A stretch of DNA of 64,000 nucleotides. Source: Rhizobiaceae bacterium (lineage in GTDB: Bacteria > Pseudomonadota > Alphaproteobacteria > Rhizobiales > Rhizobiaceae). Shown here in pieces: positions 1 through 9,616 of the stretch (its first letter is position 1; every line of letters starts with the position of its first letter). The stretch is taken from positions 62,001-126,000 of the forward strand of contig JAEPMJ010000002.1 of the NCBI GenBank assembly GCA_017644005.1, in the 5' to 3' direction. The notes beneath the pieces were generated by a model. It was not told the DNA's origin, did no database searches, and was given only the letters and a program-made list of their open reading frames with translations. A program made the position numbers and the translations under genes.

Positions 1-942
1 CCATAACCCCTTGCGTGCCGGCTTCTCGCTCTTGGAAAACACCTCCTGCACAGTCCATGTGAGCAGCCAGGCGTTTTCCTTGCGCCGCACCTTCGCCAGG
101 ATGTCGGTCACGGTCGAATTGTGTTCGGTGATACCGGCCGAATAGAAGGGTCCAAGCACAACACGGCGCAACTGCTTCGGGTGCAGTTCGTCGAAATCCT
201 TGTCGAGATTGCCGGCGATTGTCGCCGGCGACAGCGAATAGGCGGAGTTCTTTTCGGCAAAGTCGTCGAAGCGATGCGCAAGCTCCGGATTGAGCAGCCC
301 TTCGACCGGCAGCGGAACCTCGACGTCTTCGTTGAGCTTGCCGCCTTTCGTGACCAGCGAGCGCACCAGCCCGGACGAGGAATCCTCCAGCGTCGCCATA
401 TAGATGAGCGGCAGGTTCGCCGAACCGTCGAACGTTCCCCAATGGACGAGGTAGTAAGGCCGTCTTGTTGCCGGGTTGACCGAAACCTTGACCGTACGCG
501 GCAGGATAAAGGGAGAAAAGACCTGCCCGCTGCGCACGTTTTCCAGATAGAGCCGTTCAGCCATCGAACGCTGCAGCGCCCTGGGAAACGACTTGTGACG
601 GAGGATAAAATCGGCCATCTCAGCGCGGATCTGGTCCGGCTGCGGTATCGCAGAGAGCCGCCCCTCTGCTGTCTTGCGGTCGTTTTCGAGTTCCAGAACG
701 TTCTGGAACACGGGATATCCGCTTTCGGCTCGTGAAATGCGGAAGGCATCTGCGAAAGCCAGCCGGTTTTCCCAGCAGGAGAACGAACGCTCGAGCCGCT
801 CCAGATATTCGGTGACGATGGTTGCGACCGTCTCGTGCCGGTAAAGCGGCGAGCTGTCGTCGCGCAGAAAAATGTCCAGCCCCGAGATCGCGGCCGAAAT
901 TGCATCGAAATAGCGTCGTGCTGCGTCGCTCGCGGCATTCAT
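1..942 (-). CDS. hypothetical protein, C-terminus cut by window edge
   Basis: An open frame of 314 codons runs from an ATG at 942 to the window edge without a stop, so the C-terminus is missing. I do not recognise the family. The product reads as a soluble, charged protein with no signal peptide or membrane segment; its N-terminal part is helical and rich in Arg and Glu, followed by a mixed region. It begins 21 bases after the stop of the TelA-like gene on the same strand, which suggests one transcript (tdk, TelA-like, this gene). The ATG at 938 opens a different, shorter frame with a very Arg/Ser-rich translation and is judged a shadow. The coding call is firm from uninterrupted frame and codon use; the function is unknown. 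Confidence 0.8.
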   Translation of the reverse strand, partial: MNAASDAARRYFDAISAAISGLDIFLRDDSSPLYRHETVATIVTEYLERLERSFSCWENRLAFADAFRISRAESGYPVFQNVLELENDRKTAEGRLSAIPQPDQIRAEMADFILRHKSFPRALQRSMAERLYLENVRSGQVFSPFILPRTVKVSVNPATRRPYYLVHWGTFDGSANLPLIYMATLEDSSSGLVRSLVTKGGKLNEDVEVPLPVEGLLNPELAHRFDDFAEKNSAYSLSPATIAGNLDKDFDELHPKQLRRVVLGPFYSAGITEHNSTVTDILAKVRRKENAWLLTWTVQEVFSKSEKPARKGLW

Positions 943-963
943 GTCGCGGTCTCCGGCAGCCGG

Positions 964-2052
964 CTACGGCCTCACATAATCAGCGGCGTTATGCTTGCGC
1001 ATCACCTCATCGAAGCGGCGCGCGAAGGCGTCGTCAGCGAGTTTCTTGCGGCGCTGGATGTCTGCGGTGGCGACCATGTTCTTCTCGTGCATTTCCAGGA
1101 GGTCGCCGATGTGCTTCTGCGCGGCCGCGCCGATACCCGCCATGGTCTGTTCCGCAGTTGTGTCGACCTGGCTGCCAAGCGTATTGATCTTGTGCGCAAC
1201 ATCCTGCTGCGCCGCCGTCTTCAAGCTGTCTTCCAGCGCCTTGTAGAGCACGATGCGCTGCTCGGTATCGATGGTCAGCTTGTTGATCAGCGTATTCTGC
1301 GCCGCGATCTGGTTGTTGAGCGAATCCACGAAGGTCTGGAACATCGAGGTATAGCGCTCCAGTGTCTGACTCTCGGCCAGCAGTTCCTGTTCCTTCGCCT
1401 GCTGCTCGTTATATTCGGTCGCCAGCTTGGAGCGTTCGCCCTCCAGTTCAGTGCGTTCCTTCTGGCTGGTCGAGGCGGCGATCTTGTTTTCGAGATCGAG
1501 CAGCATCGGATTCAGTTCTTCGATCCGCTTCTGTGTGGTCTCCAGATTGGCCATCGCCTGTTTACGGCGCTCGATCACCTGGGCAAGACTCGCCTCGGAC
1601 GTCTTGTAGCGCTGATCGAGAATGTCCTTCTGGTCTTTGAGAATACCGACGATCGTGTCTGATTTCGCCAGGAGCTCCTGCAAATTGCCGGCGAGCGACA
1701 TGTTGCGCACGCGTTCGGTGCGCATGCGCTGCTTGCGCTGCTTGGAGAAAATGCCGATGAAATTTTCCCAGCCGGTGTAGCTCTTCATACTCTCGAATTC
1801 GGCACCGAACACATTGGTCGCGTCTTCGAGCCCGATGATAAGGTCGGCAATATTGCCTTCCATCACCTTCTGTTGCTTCAGAACGTCGTCGATACGGGCG
1901 TTCTCGATGTCGAAATCGGCGGCGCCGATCGTGGTATCGGCCTTGGCAATCTGGTCCAGCACGACGCCGGATTGTTCGATCTTGGAGCGCATCTCCTCGA
2001 CCACTTGCTTGGTTTTGGCGATTTCCGAATCGAAATTCTGCAATGTGGCCAT
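964..2052 (-). CDS. TelA-like coiled-coil protein (toxic anion resistance family, tentative)
   Basis: A 362-residue, almost wholly alpha-helical protein. Most of it (about residues 100-300) is heptad-rich coiled coil with many Glu, Gln, Lys and Leu, and it has no signal peptide or membrane segment. Length, composition and helical pattern resemble the TelA/KlaA toxic-anion-resistance family, but I see no diagnostic motif, so the family name is tentative. The start at 2052 (MATLQNF) is preferred over the longer frame from 2109 because a GAGG lies just upstream and the extra 19 residues look non-coding. It sits between thymidine kinase and the hypothetical gene at the window start, all on the minus strand. 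Real TelA proteins are cytoplasmic and often linked to tellurite or envelope stress. Confidence 0.7.
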   Translation of the reverse strand: MATLQNFDSEIAKTKQVVEEMRSKIEQSGVVLDQIAKADTTIGAADFDIENARIDDVLKQQKVMEGNIADLIIGLEDATNVFGAEFESMKSYTGWENFIGIFSKQRKQRMRTERVRNMSLAGNLQELLAKSDTIVGILKDQKDILDQRYKTSEASLAQVIERRKQAMANLETTQKRIEELNPMLLDLENKIAASTSQKERTELEGERSKLATEYNEQQAKEQELLAESQTLERYTSMFQTFVDSLNNQIAAQNTLINKLTIDTEQRIVLYKALEDSLKTAAQQDVAHKINTLGSQVDTTAEQTMAGIGAAAQKHIGDLLEMHEKNMVATADIQRRKKLADDAFARRFDEVMRKHNAADYVRP

Positions 2053-2169
2053 GGACGTTCCTACCTCGCACCCCGAACTGGTTTCGCAAGCAATATATGT
2101 AGCCGCCATTACGAATGAAAGACTGGCCCGGCCGGCCGCGCACGTCTGCGGCGGCCCGACACCGCGGCC

Positions 2170-2784
2170 TCAGTTCCGTGAGTAGCCGATCATGTCCTCT
2201 GCTGGCCAGCGGCCCATTTCCTCTTCCCAGTGGCGGCGGCAAAGGGACACATATTTGTCCTCGCCGCCGATCTCCACCTGCGCCCCCTGGTGCAGCACCT
2301 TGCCGTCCGGCCCGAGCCGGACGACCATCGTCGCCTTGCGGCCGCAGCGGCAAATGGTGCGGATTTCCCTGAGGTCATCGGCGAGGGCCAGCAGTGCCTT
2401 GGAGCCCGGAAACAGCTGTCCCTGAAAGTCGACGCGCAAGCCGTAACACATAACCGGCACGCCAGCTCGGTCGGCAAGGCGCGCGAGCTGCCAGACCTGA
2501 TCTTCGGTGAGGAACTGCGACTCGTCTACGAAAACGCAATGCACGGGCGAAACGGCGTGGCGCTCCGCAACCTGCGTATAAAGATCGTCGTCGGGTCCGA
2601 ATATATTGGCCTCGGCGCTGAGCCCAATTCTGGAACCGATGCGCCCGCGGCCGGCCCGGTCGTCAAGCGCCGCAATGAACAGCATCGTGGTCATGCCGCG
2701 CTCGCGGTAATTGTACGATGCCTGAAGCAGTGCAGTCGATTTGCCCGCGTTCATGGTCGAGTAGTGGAAATAGAGCTTGGCCAT
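2170..2784 (-). CDS. tdk: thymidine kinase
   Basis: A 204-residue type II thymidine kinase that phosphorylates thymidine (and deoxyuridine) in the salvage pathway. Visible motifs in order: a P-loop near residues 8-16 (STMNAGKST), a Walker-B-like VFVDESQF, a lasso-loop region with GLRVDFQGQLF, and zinc-ribbon cysteines in CRCGRK with a further Cys-x-x-His near the C-terminus (CRRH). Length matches the bacterial TK family. The start MAKLYFHYS at 2784 is where family similarity begins; the upstream extension to 2937 runs into the intergenic region and is rejected. It lies divergently from choX. Confidence 0.95.
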   Translation of the reverse strand: MAKLYFHYSTMNAGKSTALLQASYNYRERGMTTMLFIAALDDRAGRGRIGSRIGLSAEANIFGPDDDLYTQVAERHAVSPVHCVFVDESQFLTEDQVWQLARLADRAGVPVMCYGLRVDFQGQLFPGSKALLALADDLREIRTICRCGRKATMVVRLGPDGKVLHQGAQVEIGGEDKYVSLCRRHWEEEMGRWPAEDMIGYSRN

Positions 2785-3007
2785 CAGCCTATTAATCGCA
2801 ACAGGGTTGCCGACGGGAGTCGCGAGGCCCGATACTCCACGGAAAACGACATGCAGTAGTCGCATACGAACCACTGCGCGGCGCTGCGAACATAGGCAAG
2901 CACCTTGAAACCATTGAAAAATGGTGTTTGGTTCCAAGCCAAGCTATGGCTCGCCGTCACGGCGCAAGCACGCCAGGAAATCATGTTCAGATAATGGGAG
3001 AAATCAG

Positions 3008-3955
3008 ATGACGCGTTTTAGGCACCTCACTTTTGCACTGGGCATGGCGACCGCGCTGTCGGCCGGATCGGCTTTTGCGGCCGACCCTGAATCGTGCAAG
3101 ACCGTCCGCTTCTCCGACGTAGGCTGGACGGACATCACCGCCACAACCGCCACCGCTTCTGTCGTGCTGGAAGCGATGGGCTACGAACCGGAGGTACAGG
3201 TTCTTTCCGTCCCCGTCACATACGCGTCGCTGAAGAACAACGACATCGACGTGTTCCTCGGCAACTGGATGCCGACGATGGAGGCAGACATTGCGCCTTA
3301 TAGAGAAGATGGTTCCGTCGAAACGCTGGTGACCAATCTGGAAGGTGCGAAATACACACTCGCCGTGCCGAAATACACCTACGACGCCGGCCTGAAGAGC
3401 TTCCAGGACATCGCATCGTTCGCCGACAAGCTAGACGGCAAGATCTACGGCATCGAGCCCGGCAATGACGGCAACCGCCTGATCCTCGACATGATTGAAG
3501 CCGACACCTTCGGCCTCAAGGATTTCGAGCTCGTTGAAAGCTCGGAAGCCGGCATGCTTTCCCAGGTCACCCGCGCGGCCGGCTCGAAAGAGGATGTCGT
3601 GTTCCTTGGCTGGGAACCGCACCCGATGAACGCCAATATCGAAATGGCGTATCTGGAAGGCGGCGATGACATCTTCGGGCCCAACTATGGTGGCGCAACC
3701 GTGCACACCAACGTGCGCGCCGGCTACGCTACCGAGTGCCCGAACCTGGGCAAACTGTTCACCAACATGGTGTTTTCGCTCAAGATGGAAAATGAGATCA
3801 TGGGCGCGATCCTGAACGACGGCGCTGAGGCGAACGATGCTGCCACCGCATGGCTGAAAGCCAATCCGGACGCCATCGAACCGTGGCTTGAAGGCGTCAC
3901 GACCTTCGATGGCGGCGATGCCGTCGCGGCGGTGAAAGCCAAACTCGGCATGTAA
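3008..3955 (+). CDS. choX: choline-binding periplasmic protein ChoX
   Basis: Periplasmic substrate-binding protein of a choline ABC transporter, 315 residues. A signal peptide with cleavage near SAFAA-DP (about residue 25) is plain. The choline-binding residues described for Sinorhizobium meliloti ChoX are all present with a constant offset of -3: Trp40, Asp42, Trp87, Tyr116, Asn153 and Trp202. This makes choline (possibly acetylcholine) the best ligand call rather than betaine. The ATG at 3008 is preferred over the frame's upstream start at 2921, because the signal peptide begins here and a GGGAG lies just upstream. It is followed by a strong hairpin and then choW and choV, an arrangement typical for an abundant binding protein. 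Imported choline normally feeds glycine betaine synthesis, but no bet genes lie in the window. Confidence 0.95.
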   Translation: MTRFRHLTFALGMATALSAGSAFAADPESCKTVRFSDVGWTDITATTATASVVLEAMGYEPEVQVLSVPVTYASLKNNDIDVFLGNWMPTMEADIAPYREDGSVETLVTNLEGAKYTLAVPKYTYDAGLKSFQDIASFADKLDGKIYGIEPGNDGNRLILDMIEADTFGLKDFELVESSEAGMLSQVTRAAGSKEDVVFLGWEPHPMNANIEMAYLEGGDDIFGPNYGGATVHTNVRAGYATECPNLGKLFTNMVFSLKMENEIMGAILNDGAEANDAATAWLKANPDAIEPWLEGVTTFDGGDAVAAVKAKLGM

Positions 3956-3968
3956 ATGCCAACCGCAC

Positions 3969-3998
3969 GGGGCGGCCGGAGGGGATATCGGCCGCCCC
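3969..3998 (+). promoter_or_regulatory. intercistronic hairpin between choX and choW
   Basis: Perfect 10-bp arms (GGGGCGGCCG at 3969-3978, CGGCCGCCCC at 3989-3998) around a 10-base loop. There is no T-run, so full termination is unlikely. Its place just after the binding-protein gene suggests 3'-end protection or attenuation that keeps choX expression above choW and choV. Confidence 0.7.
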
Positions 3999-4017
3999 AA
4001 GCGATTTAGGGGGAAAT

Positions 4018-4878
4018 ATGGATCCGATTTCGGAGTGGGTCGCAGGCTGGAAGATACCCATCGGTCGCTGGGGGAAGGATTTCTTTGATTTCCTCACGAC
4101 CAACTTCGCCTGGTTCTTTCGCTCGATCTCGAACGGACTCACCTCTCTGCTTGATGGAATGGCCGAGCTGATCCTGATGGCCCCGCCGGTTGTTGTCGTG
4201 CTGGCGTTCGCAGCAATCGCCTATTGGCTGCAGAGATCCTGGAAACTCTCCGCCGCGATGGTGCTCGGGTTTCTTTTCATCATCAACCAGGACCTCTGGG
4301 AACAGACTGTCGACACATTGGTTCTCGTTGTCGCCGCGGCTTCCGCATCAATGGCGATCGGCGTACCCATCGGTATCTGGGCCGCCCACAAGAAGACGGT
4401 CTGGAACTGGCTGAACCCCCTGCTCGACTTGATGCAGACCCTTCCCACATTTGTTTACCTGATTCCCGTTCTGATCCTGTTCGGCCTGGGCGTAGCACCG
4501 GGACTGATCGTTACCGTTGTCTTCGCATCGCCGGCACCTATCCGACTGACCTACCTGGGCGTTACGTCGGTGCCGAAACCTCTGCTGGAAGCCGGTGAGG
4601 CCTTTGGTGCAACACGGCGTCAGCTGCTCTGGAAGGTAGAGCTGCCGGCTGCGCTTCCAACGATCATGGCGGGGCTGACCCAGTGTATCATGCTGTCGCT
4701 TTCCATGGTGGTGATCGCCGGATTGATCGGCGCGGGCGGACTTGGCACCGAAGTCGTGCGCGCCCTGAATTCCGGTCCTCGCGGCATTCCGCTTGGCATC
4801 GAGGCGGGCTTGGCGATCGTGATCCTCGCGATTTCACTCGATCGCATGTCGCGCGTGCGCGTGGGGACGGCACGATGA
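4018..4878 (+). CDS. choW: choline ABC transporter permease ChoW
   Basis: Inner-membrane permease of 286 residues, of the ProW/OpuAB type (binding-protein-dependent transport inner membrane family). An N-terminal cytoplasmic/amphipathic stretch is followed by about six hydrophobic segments, and the conserved EAA-loop region lies around EAGEAFGATRRQLLWKVELP (about residues 189-208). A GGGGG ribosome site lies just before the ATG. It overlaps choV by 4 bases (ATGA), so translation is coupled. With ChoX and ChoV it forms the choline uptake complex. The C-terminus ends shortly after the last hydrophobic segment, as in rhizobial ChoW. Confidence 0.93.
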   Translation: MDPISEWVAGWKIPIGRWGKDFFDFLTTNFAWFFRSISNGLTSLLDGMAELILMAPPVVVVLAFAAIAYWLQRSWKLSAAMVLGFLFIINQDLWEQTVDTLVLVVAAASASMAIGVPIGIWAAHKKTVWNWLNPLLDLMQTLPTFVYLIPVLILFGLGVAPGLIVTVVFASPAPIRLTYLGVTSVPKPLLEAGEAFGATRRQLLWKVELPAALPTIMAGLTQCIMLSLSMVVIAGLIGAGGLGTEVVRALNSGPRGIPLGIEAGLAIVILAISLDRMSRVRVGTAR

Positions 4879-6062
4879 CCAAAGCCGTGGAATTTCGCGA
4901 CGTCGACATACTGTTCGGCGAAGACAGGCAGCAGGCTGAAGCCCTGCCCATGCTCGATGCAGGCTTGAGCCGTGCCGAGATACTGGAAAAGACCGGCGCC
5001 GTGCTTGGATGCGCTGGCTGCAGCCTGACCGTCGAACAGGGCGAGATTTCGGTTCTGATGGGCCTGTCGGGGTCGGGCAAGTCGACGCTGCTGCGCGCCG
5101 TCAACGGCCTCAACAAGGTGACCCGCGGCGAAGTGGAGGTTCACGACGGCGATTGGTCGGCCGATGTCGTGAGCTGCGCTCCAGCCGATCTGCGCAAGAT
5201 CCGGCGCGAATGCGTCGCCATGGTTTTTCAGCAGTTCGCTCTGCTGCCATGGCGCACGGTGGAAGAAAATGTCGGCTTCGGCCTCGAATTGTCGGGCGTG
5301 GCCGCGAGTGAGCGCAAGGAGCGCGTAGCGCGCCAGCTCGAACTGGTCGGATTATCCGAGTGGGCTTCAAAATACGCGCATGAGCTTTCGGGTGGCATGC
5401 AGCAGCGTGTCGGCCTTGCCCGTGCCTTCGTAACCGAGGCCCCCATCCTCTTGATGGACGAACCGTTTTCGGCGCTCGATCCGCTGATCCGCACCAAGCT
5501 GCAGGATGAACTGCTCGATCTTCAGGAGAAGCTGCACAAAACGATCCTCTTCGTCAGCCACGACCTCGAAGAAGCACTCAAGATCGGAAACCGCATCACG
5601 ATCATGGAAGGCGGCCGTATCGTGCAGACAGGTACACCGGAGGAGATCGTTCTTTCACCGGCAAATGAATATGTTCGGGATTTCATCGCCAACGTGAATC
5701 CCATGTCGGTGCTGACTGCCTGGAACGTCATGCGCGACAAGCGCGACCTAGAAGTCGCCGGCGACAACTGGCTCTGGCTCGACCGTCGGCAAACGACGCG
5801 CTTTCAGCTTGACGCCAATGGCCTGGTCATCGCAGCCGAACACAATGGCAAACCGGCAATGTGGACTTCCTGCGATCCGCTTGAGGTCATTCGTCCGGGG
5901 GTTCAGCCGGTATACTGGGCCAAACCTGGTACGCCGCTGCGCCTGGTGATGCAGGCCATGCATCAGTCTCACACGGCGCCCGTCGCCCTTTTCGATGAGC
6001 AGTCGCGTTTCATCGGCGCAATCGGAATAAGGGACATCCTGAAGGCAATCCTGCGCAGATAA
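4875..6062 (+). CDS. choV: choline ABC transporter ATP-binding protein ChoV
   Basis: ATPase subunit of 395 residues. Motifs: Walker A GLSGSGKST, Q-loop FQQFALLPW, signature ELSGGMQQRVGLARA, Walker B ILLMDEPFSALD, and H-loop FVSHDLEEAL. A long N-terminal extension before the Walker A and a C-terminal CBS-like regulatory stretch (about residues 280-395) match the ProV/OpuAA/ChoV class, whose CBS modules sense ionic strength in some members. The start ATG at 4875 overlaps the choW stop. The longer frame from 4683 lies inside choW and is rejected. I see no terminator with a T-run before the next gene. Confidence 0.94.
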   Translation: MTKAVEFRDVDILFGEDRQQAEALPMLDAGLSRAEILEKTGAVLGCAGCSLTVEQGEISVLMGLSGSGKSTLLRAVNGLNKVTRGEVEVHDGDWSADVVSCAPADLRKIRRECVAMVFQQFALLPWRTVEENVGFGLELSGVAASERKERVARQLELVGLSEWASKYAHELSGGMQQRVGLARAFVTEAPILLMDEPFSALDPLIRTKLQDELLDLQEKLHKTILFVSHDLEEALKIGNRITIMEGGRIVQTGTPEEIVLSPANEYVRDFIANVNPMSVLTAWNVMRDKRDLEVAGDNWLWLDRRQTTRFQLDANGLVIAAEHNGKPAMWTSCDPLEVIRPGVQPVYWAKPGTPLRLVMQAMHQSHTAPVALFDEQSRFIGAIGIRDILKAILRR

Positions 6063-6256
6063 AGCCGGCATATAGTTCCAGACGAAAATTCGTTGTCGCC
6101 TGCCAAAGGCACCGAATTGCGGATGTCATTCACCTGCGGGAAAATGAGCCTCCCATCGGGTGGGAAGAGCTTTGCCGGCGAATCAAATTCCAGTTTTTAC
6201 TCAAATTTCACCCCGTTCAGCGATATTGACCCCCGATTTGGCCGGAGGGCCGACTT

Positions 6257-8713
6257 ATGACGGGCATGTTCCGCAGCATCCGGCGTGGAAGCAATCGGAG
6301 GGACGGGCCGGATGCTTCCGGCTCGTTTCTGCCTCTTTTGCGATTCATGAAACGCAACAAGGCTCCGGCGGCTCCGGCGGATGATACCGACACCGCGGAG
6401 ACGATCGCGAAAGCAGTTGGCGGGCTCCACACGCGCAACGTCTTCGTCACGCTGACCTTTGTCGCCGTCTGTGGACTTGCGGTCGCCGGCGGACACAAGG
6501 GCAACTCGTATTTCTCCAACGCCACATCCATGGCGGTGCTCATCGCTGAGGCGGACGATCTCAGCGACTATCTCACGCAGACCTCGATCCAACTTACGGA
6601 TTTAGACCGGCGCATATCGGAGGTGGCCAAAAGAGCGCTGAAGGTTCAATCGGAGCGACTCGACGATCTCCACGACCGTATGGATCGAGTTTGGAGCCGC
6701 GCGGATTCCAACCTGAAAACGCAGCTTCTGGTCTACACGCCCCATGGCCGCATGAGCCCGCCTGAACTCATCGAACACTGGCGAGTCCGGGTTGATGAAG
6801 CGACGCTCGATGCAGCAATAAATCCGGTGGCGGCGGGCAAGTTTCTGCAAGGCTATATCGGCCTCGCAGTCAAACTGTCGCTCAGGCAGCAAGCAGACAT
6901 TCTGCGCGAGCTGAACGCCGTTCTCGCAGACCGGACCAAGATCGCGATCAATGCAGCTGGCGCGTTCTTCCTGCTCTTCGCCGCATTGATCGTCTTCGTC
7001 TTCTTCATCCCCATGGAACGCTCGATCGGCAAAGCGCTCGACAAGTTGCGGGTAGCCCTTGAAGAGGCCAAATCGTCCGAAAAGGCCAAATCGGAATTTC
7101 TGGCCAATATGAGCCACGAAATAAGAACGCCCATGAACGGCGTGATGGGGATGGCCGAGTTGCTGGCCCAAACCGACCTTGACCAGCGCCAGCGCACCTT
7201 TACCGATGTCATCGTCAAGTCCGGCTCTGCGCTCCTGACTATCATCAACGATATTCTCGATTTCTCCAAGATCGACGCGGGCCACATCGAGTTCGATCCT
7301 GCCCCCTTCGATCTGCGTGAAGCCGTCGAAGACGTTGCGACGCTGGTGTCGTCGCGTGCGTCCGAAAAGGACCTGGAGCTTGTGGTCCGTGTCGACCCCG
7401 AATTGCCCCATTGGGTGATGGGCGATGTAGGCAGGATGCGCCAGATCCTCACCAACCTGGTCGGCAACGCAGTCAAATTCACCGAACGGGGGCATGTGCT
7501 GATCGAGTTGTCGCAAACGCCTTCCGGTATCCGTTTTGCCGTAACCGACACCGGTATCGGCATACCGGAAGACAATCTCAGCGGCGTCTTCGACAAGTTC
7601 AGCCAGGTCGACTCGTCGTCAACCCGCCGCCACGAGGGAACCGGCCTGGGGCTCGCCATTGCTTCCCGGCTCGTCACCCTGATGAACGGCAAATTCGGCG
7701 TCGCCAGCGAAGTGGGCGTCGGGTCCACCTTCTGGTTCGAGGTACCACTCATGGAGCACGAAACACCGCAGGAAGAACCAGTCGTCGCGAGCGACCATAC
7801 CGGAGCACGCATTCTCGTCGTCGACGACAGCGCAATCAACTGCGAGATCTTCACGGAAATGCTGCGCAGTTGGGGTTACGACAGTTGCGCTGTCGAAAGC
7901 GGCAGGCTCGCCCTGGATTTCCTCGATCATGCCGCCGAGATGGGCGCAGGCGTTGATCTGGTGATCCTGGATTATCAGATGCCGGACATGAACGGCGCCG
8001 AAGTGCTGACCGCATTGAGAGGCCGCGATGCGATGCGTGAACTTCCGGTCATCCTCCTGACCTCGGTCGACCATGGTCTTGCTTTTCGTGAATTGAAAGC
8101 GGCGGGTGCATCGGCAATCCTGACCAAGCCGGCGCGTTCATCCGCGCTCCACGCCGCGATCATGGAACGTTTGTCGGCAGCCCGGTCCGGGTATGACAGC
8201 GCTCACCCGGCCGAACCGGTCGCCGAAAAAAGCTTCGAAGCCCCGCAACAGGTCAATCCCACGACATCGGAAGCGAAGTCCCCGGATAGAGCCGCGACCA
8301 CATCCGATCCCGATTCACTGGATATTCTGGTTGCCGAGGACAACGAGGTAAACCAGCTCGTTTTCGACCAGATCCTGCGGCCGCTCGACTACCAGTTCCG
8401 CATAGTGGATGACGGTAACAGCGCCGTCGAAACCTGGAAACGCCGCCGACCGCGCCTCATCCTCATGGATGTTTCCATGCCCGGCATGAACGGTTTGGAA
8501 GCAACACAGGCCATCCGTGCCGTGGAAACCGAACAGGGTCTACCGCGCACGCCGATCATTGGCATTACCGCTCATGCCCTGAAAGGCGACCGCGAGCGGT
8601 GCATCGAAGCAGGTATGGACGACTACCTCACTAAGCCTGTCTCGCCAGACCGGCTGGCATCCAAGCTTATGGAGTGGATCAGTTCCGGCGAGCAAAGGCA
8701 GGATTGCGCCTGA
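6257..8713 (+). CDS. hybrid sensor histidine kinase with two receiver domains
   Basis: An 818-residue membrane-bound hybrid kinase. Order: N-terminal arm; membrane segment about residues 62-79; a periplasmic sensor region about 80-228 with no recognised fold; second membrane segment about 230-252; HisKA with phospho-acceptor His287 in [15 protein letters not shown]; HATPase with N box around Asn404, then DTGIGIP and GTGLGLAIA; receiver 1 (about 517-640, Asp572, Lys624); receiver 2 (about 688-805, Asp738, Lys793). A GGAGGG sits 8 bases before the ATG at 6257, which fixes the start. No HPt domain or cognate regulator lies beside it, so an outside HPt is needed. Signal and output are unknown. 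It is an orphan between choV and an SDR gene. Confidence 0.93.
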   Translation: MTGMFRSIRRGSNRRDGPDASGSFLPLLRFMKRNKAPAAPADDTDTAETIAKAVGGLHTRNVFVTLTFVAVCGLAVAGGHKGNSYFSNATSMAVLIAEADDLSDYLTQTSIQLTDLDRRISEVAKRALKVQSERLDDLHDRMDRVWSRADSNLKTQLLVYTPHGRMSPPELIEHWRVRVDEATLDAAINPVAAGKFLQGYIGLAVKLSLRQQADILRELNAVLADRTKIAINAAGAFFLLFAALIVFVFFIPMERSIGKALDKLRVALEEAKSSEKAKSEFLANMSHEIRTPMNGVMGMAELLAQTDLDQRQRTFTDVIVKSGSALLTIINDILDFSKIDAGHIEFDPAPFDLREAVEDVATLVSSRASEKDLELVVRVDPELPHWVMGDVGRMRQILTNLVGNAVKFTERGHVLIELSQTPSGIRFAVTDTGIGIPEDNLSGVFDKFSQVDSSSTRRHEGTGLGLAIASRLVTLMNGKFGVASEVGVGSTFWFEVPLMEHETPQEEPVVASDHTGARILVVDDSAINCEIFTEMLRSWGYDSCAVESGRLALDFLDHAAEMGAGVDLVILDYQMPDMNGAEVLTALRGRDAMRELPVILLTSVDHGLAFRELKAAGASAILTKPARSSALHAAIMERLSAARSGYDSAHPAEPVAEKSFEAPQQVNPTTSEAKSPDRAATTSDPDSLDILVAEDNEVNQLVFDQILRPLDYQFRIVDDGNSAVETWKRRRPRLILMDVSMPGMNGLEATQAIRAVETEQGLPRTPIIGITAHALKGDRERCIEAGMDDYLTKPVSPDRLASKLMEWISSGEQRQDCA

Positions 8714-8840
8714 GCCTTCGTACCCAATACTCGGCTGTGCGATTTCCAGGTCTTGGCGTGCAGCGCGGCTTGCACCCTGTGCCGGGCTACCGGTACGATG
8801 TGCTCAGTTTGTTTTATTCCATAACATTCAGGAGGAATGG

Positions 8841-9602
8841 ATGAATCCATCCGGTCAGGTAGCGGTGGTCACCGGCGGAGGTTCGGGACTTGGCGAAGCA
8901 ACGGCTCGGGCCCTGGCGGCCAAAGGTGCCCAAGTCGCCCTGCTCGACGTCGGCATAAAGAATGCGGAAGCAGTTGCGGCGGACATCGGCGGCATAGCGA
9001 TCAAGTGCGACGTTTCAAATGCCGAAGCCGGTGACGCTGCATTCGAAGAGGTGACCTCCAGACTTGGCGCGGCTCGCATCCTGATCAATTGCGCCGGGAT
9101 CGGCATCGCAATGAAAACCACCAGCAAGGAAGGCGCCCATCCTCTCGACCTCTACCGCAAGGTCATCGAGGTCAATCTGATCGGCACGTTCAATATGATC
9201 CGCCTGTTTGCCGTCCGGACCGAGACACTGGAGCCGCTCGACGGTGGCGAACGCGGGGTGATCGTCAACACGGCGTCCGTTGCGGCTTATGACGGCCAGA
9301 TCGGACAGGCGGCATACTCGTCCTCGAAGGGCGGCGTGGTCGGCATGACGCTGCCGGTGGCACGCGACCTTGCCCGTGCCGGCATTCGGGTTTGCACCAT
9401 CGCACCGGGGATTTTCCGCACGCCGATGCTGGCCGGTTTGCCGCAGGACGCGCAGGATTCGCTCGGTCAGCAGGTGCCCTTCCCTCCGCGCCTCGGCGAA
9501 CCCGCCGAATACGGCGCACTTGCTTGCCATATCGTCGAAAACCAGATGCTCAACGGCGAGACGATACGGCTCGACGGAGCCATCCGCATGGCACCGCGCT
9601 AA
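8841..9602 (+). CDS. SDR-family dehydrogenase, HSD10-like
   Basis: A 253-residue short-chain dehydrogenase with the NAD-binding TGGGSGLG motif at the N-terminus and the catalytic Ser ([10 protein letters not shown]) and Tyr-x-x-x-Lys (YSSSK). The sequence pattern ([12 protein letters not shown], long loop before the Ser, [15 protein letters not shown] near the end) resembles the type-II 3-hydroxyacyl-CoA dehydrogenase / 17-beta-HSD10 branch, which acts on 3-hydroxyacyl-CoA in branched-chain or fatty acid breakdown. A GGAGGA ribosome site precedes the ATG. Fourteen bases separate it from the CaiB/racemase gene, so an operon is likely and an acyl-CoA substrate fits both. Confidence 0.88.
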   Translation: MNPSGQVAVVTGGGSGLGEATARALAAKGAQVALLDVGIKNAEAVAADIGGIAIKCDVSNAEAGDAAFEEVTSRLGAARILINCAGIGIAMKTTSKEGAHPLDLYRKVIEVNLIGTFNMIRLFAVRTETLEPLDGGERGVIVNTASVAAYDGQIGQAAYSSSKGGVVGMTLPVARDLARAGIRVCTIAPGIFRTPMLAGLPQDAQDSLGQQVPFPPRLGEPAEYGALACHIVENQMLNGETIRLDGAIRMAPR

Positions 9603-9616
9603 TAGCGGCCACCGAA

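Noticed and set aside
835-1662. Plus-strand frame of 275 codons
   Set aside because: Lies opposite the TelA-like gene and its neighbour, crosses the boundary between them, and has no sensible start signal.
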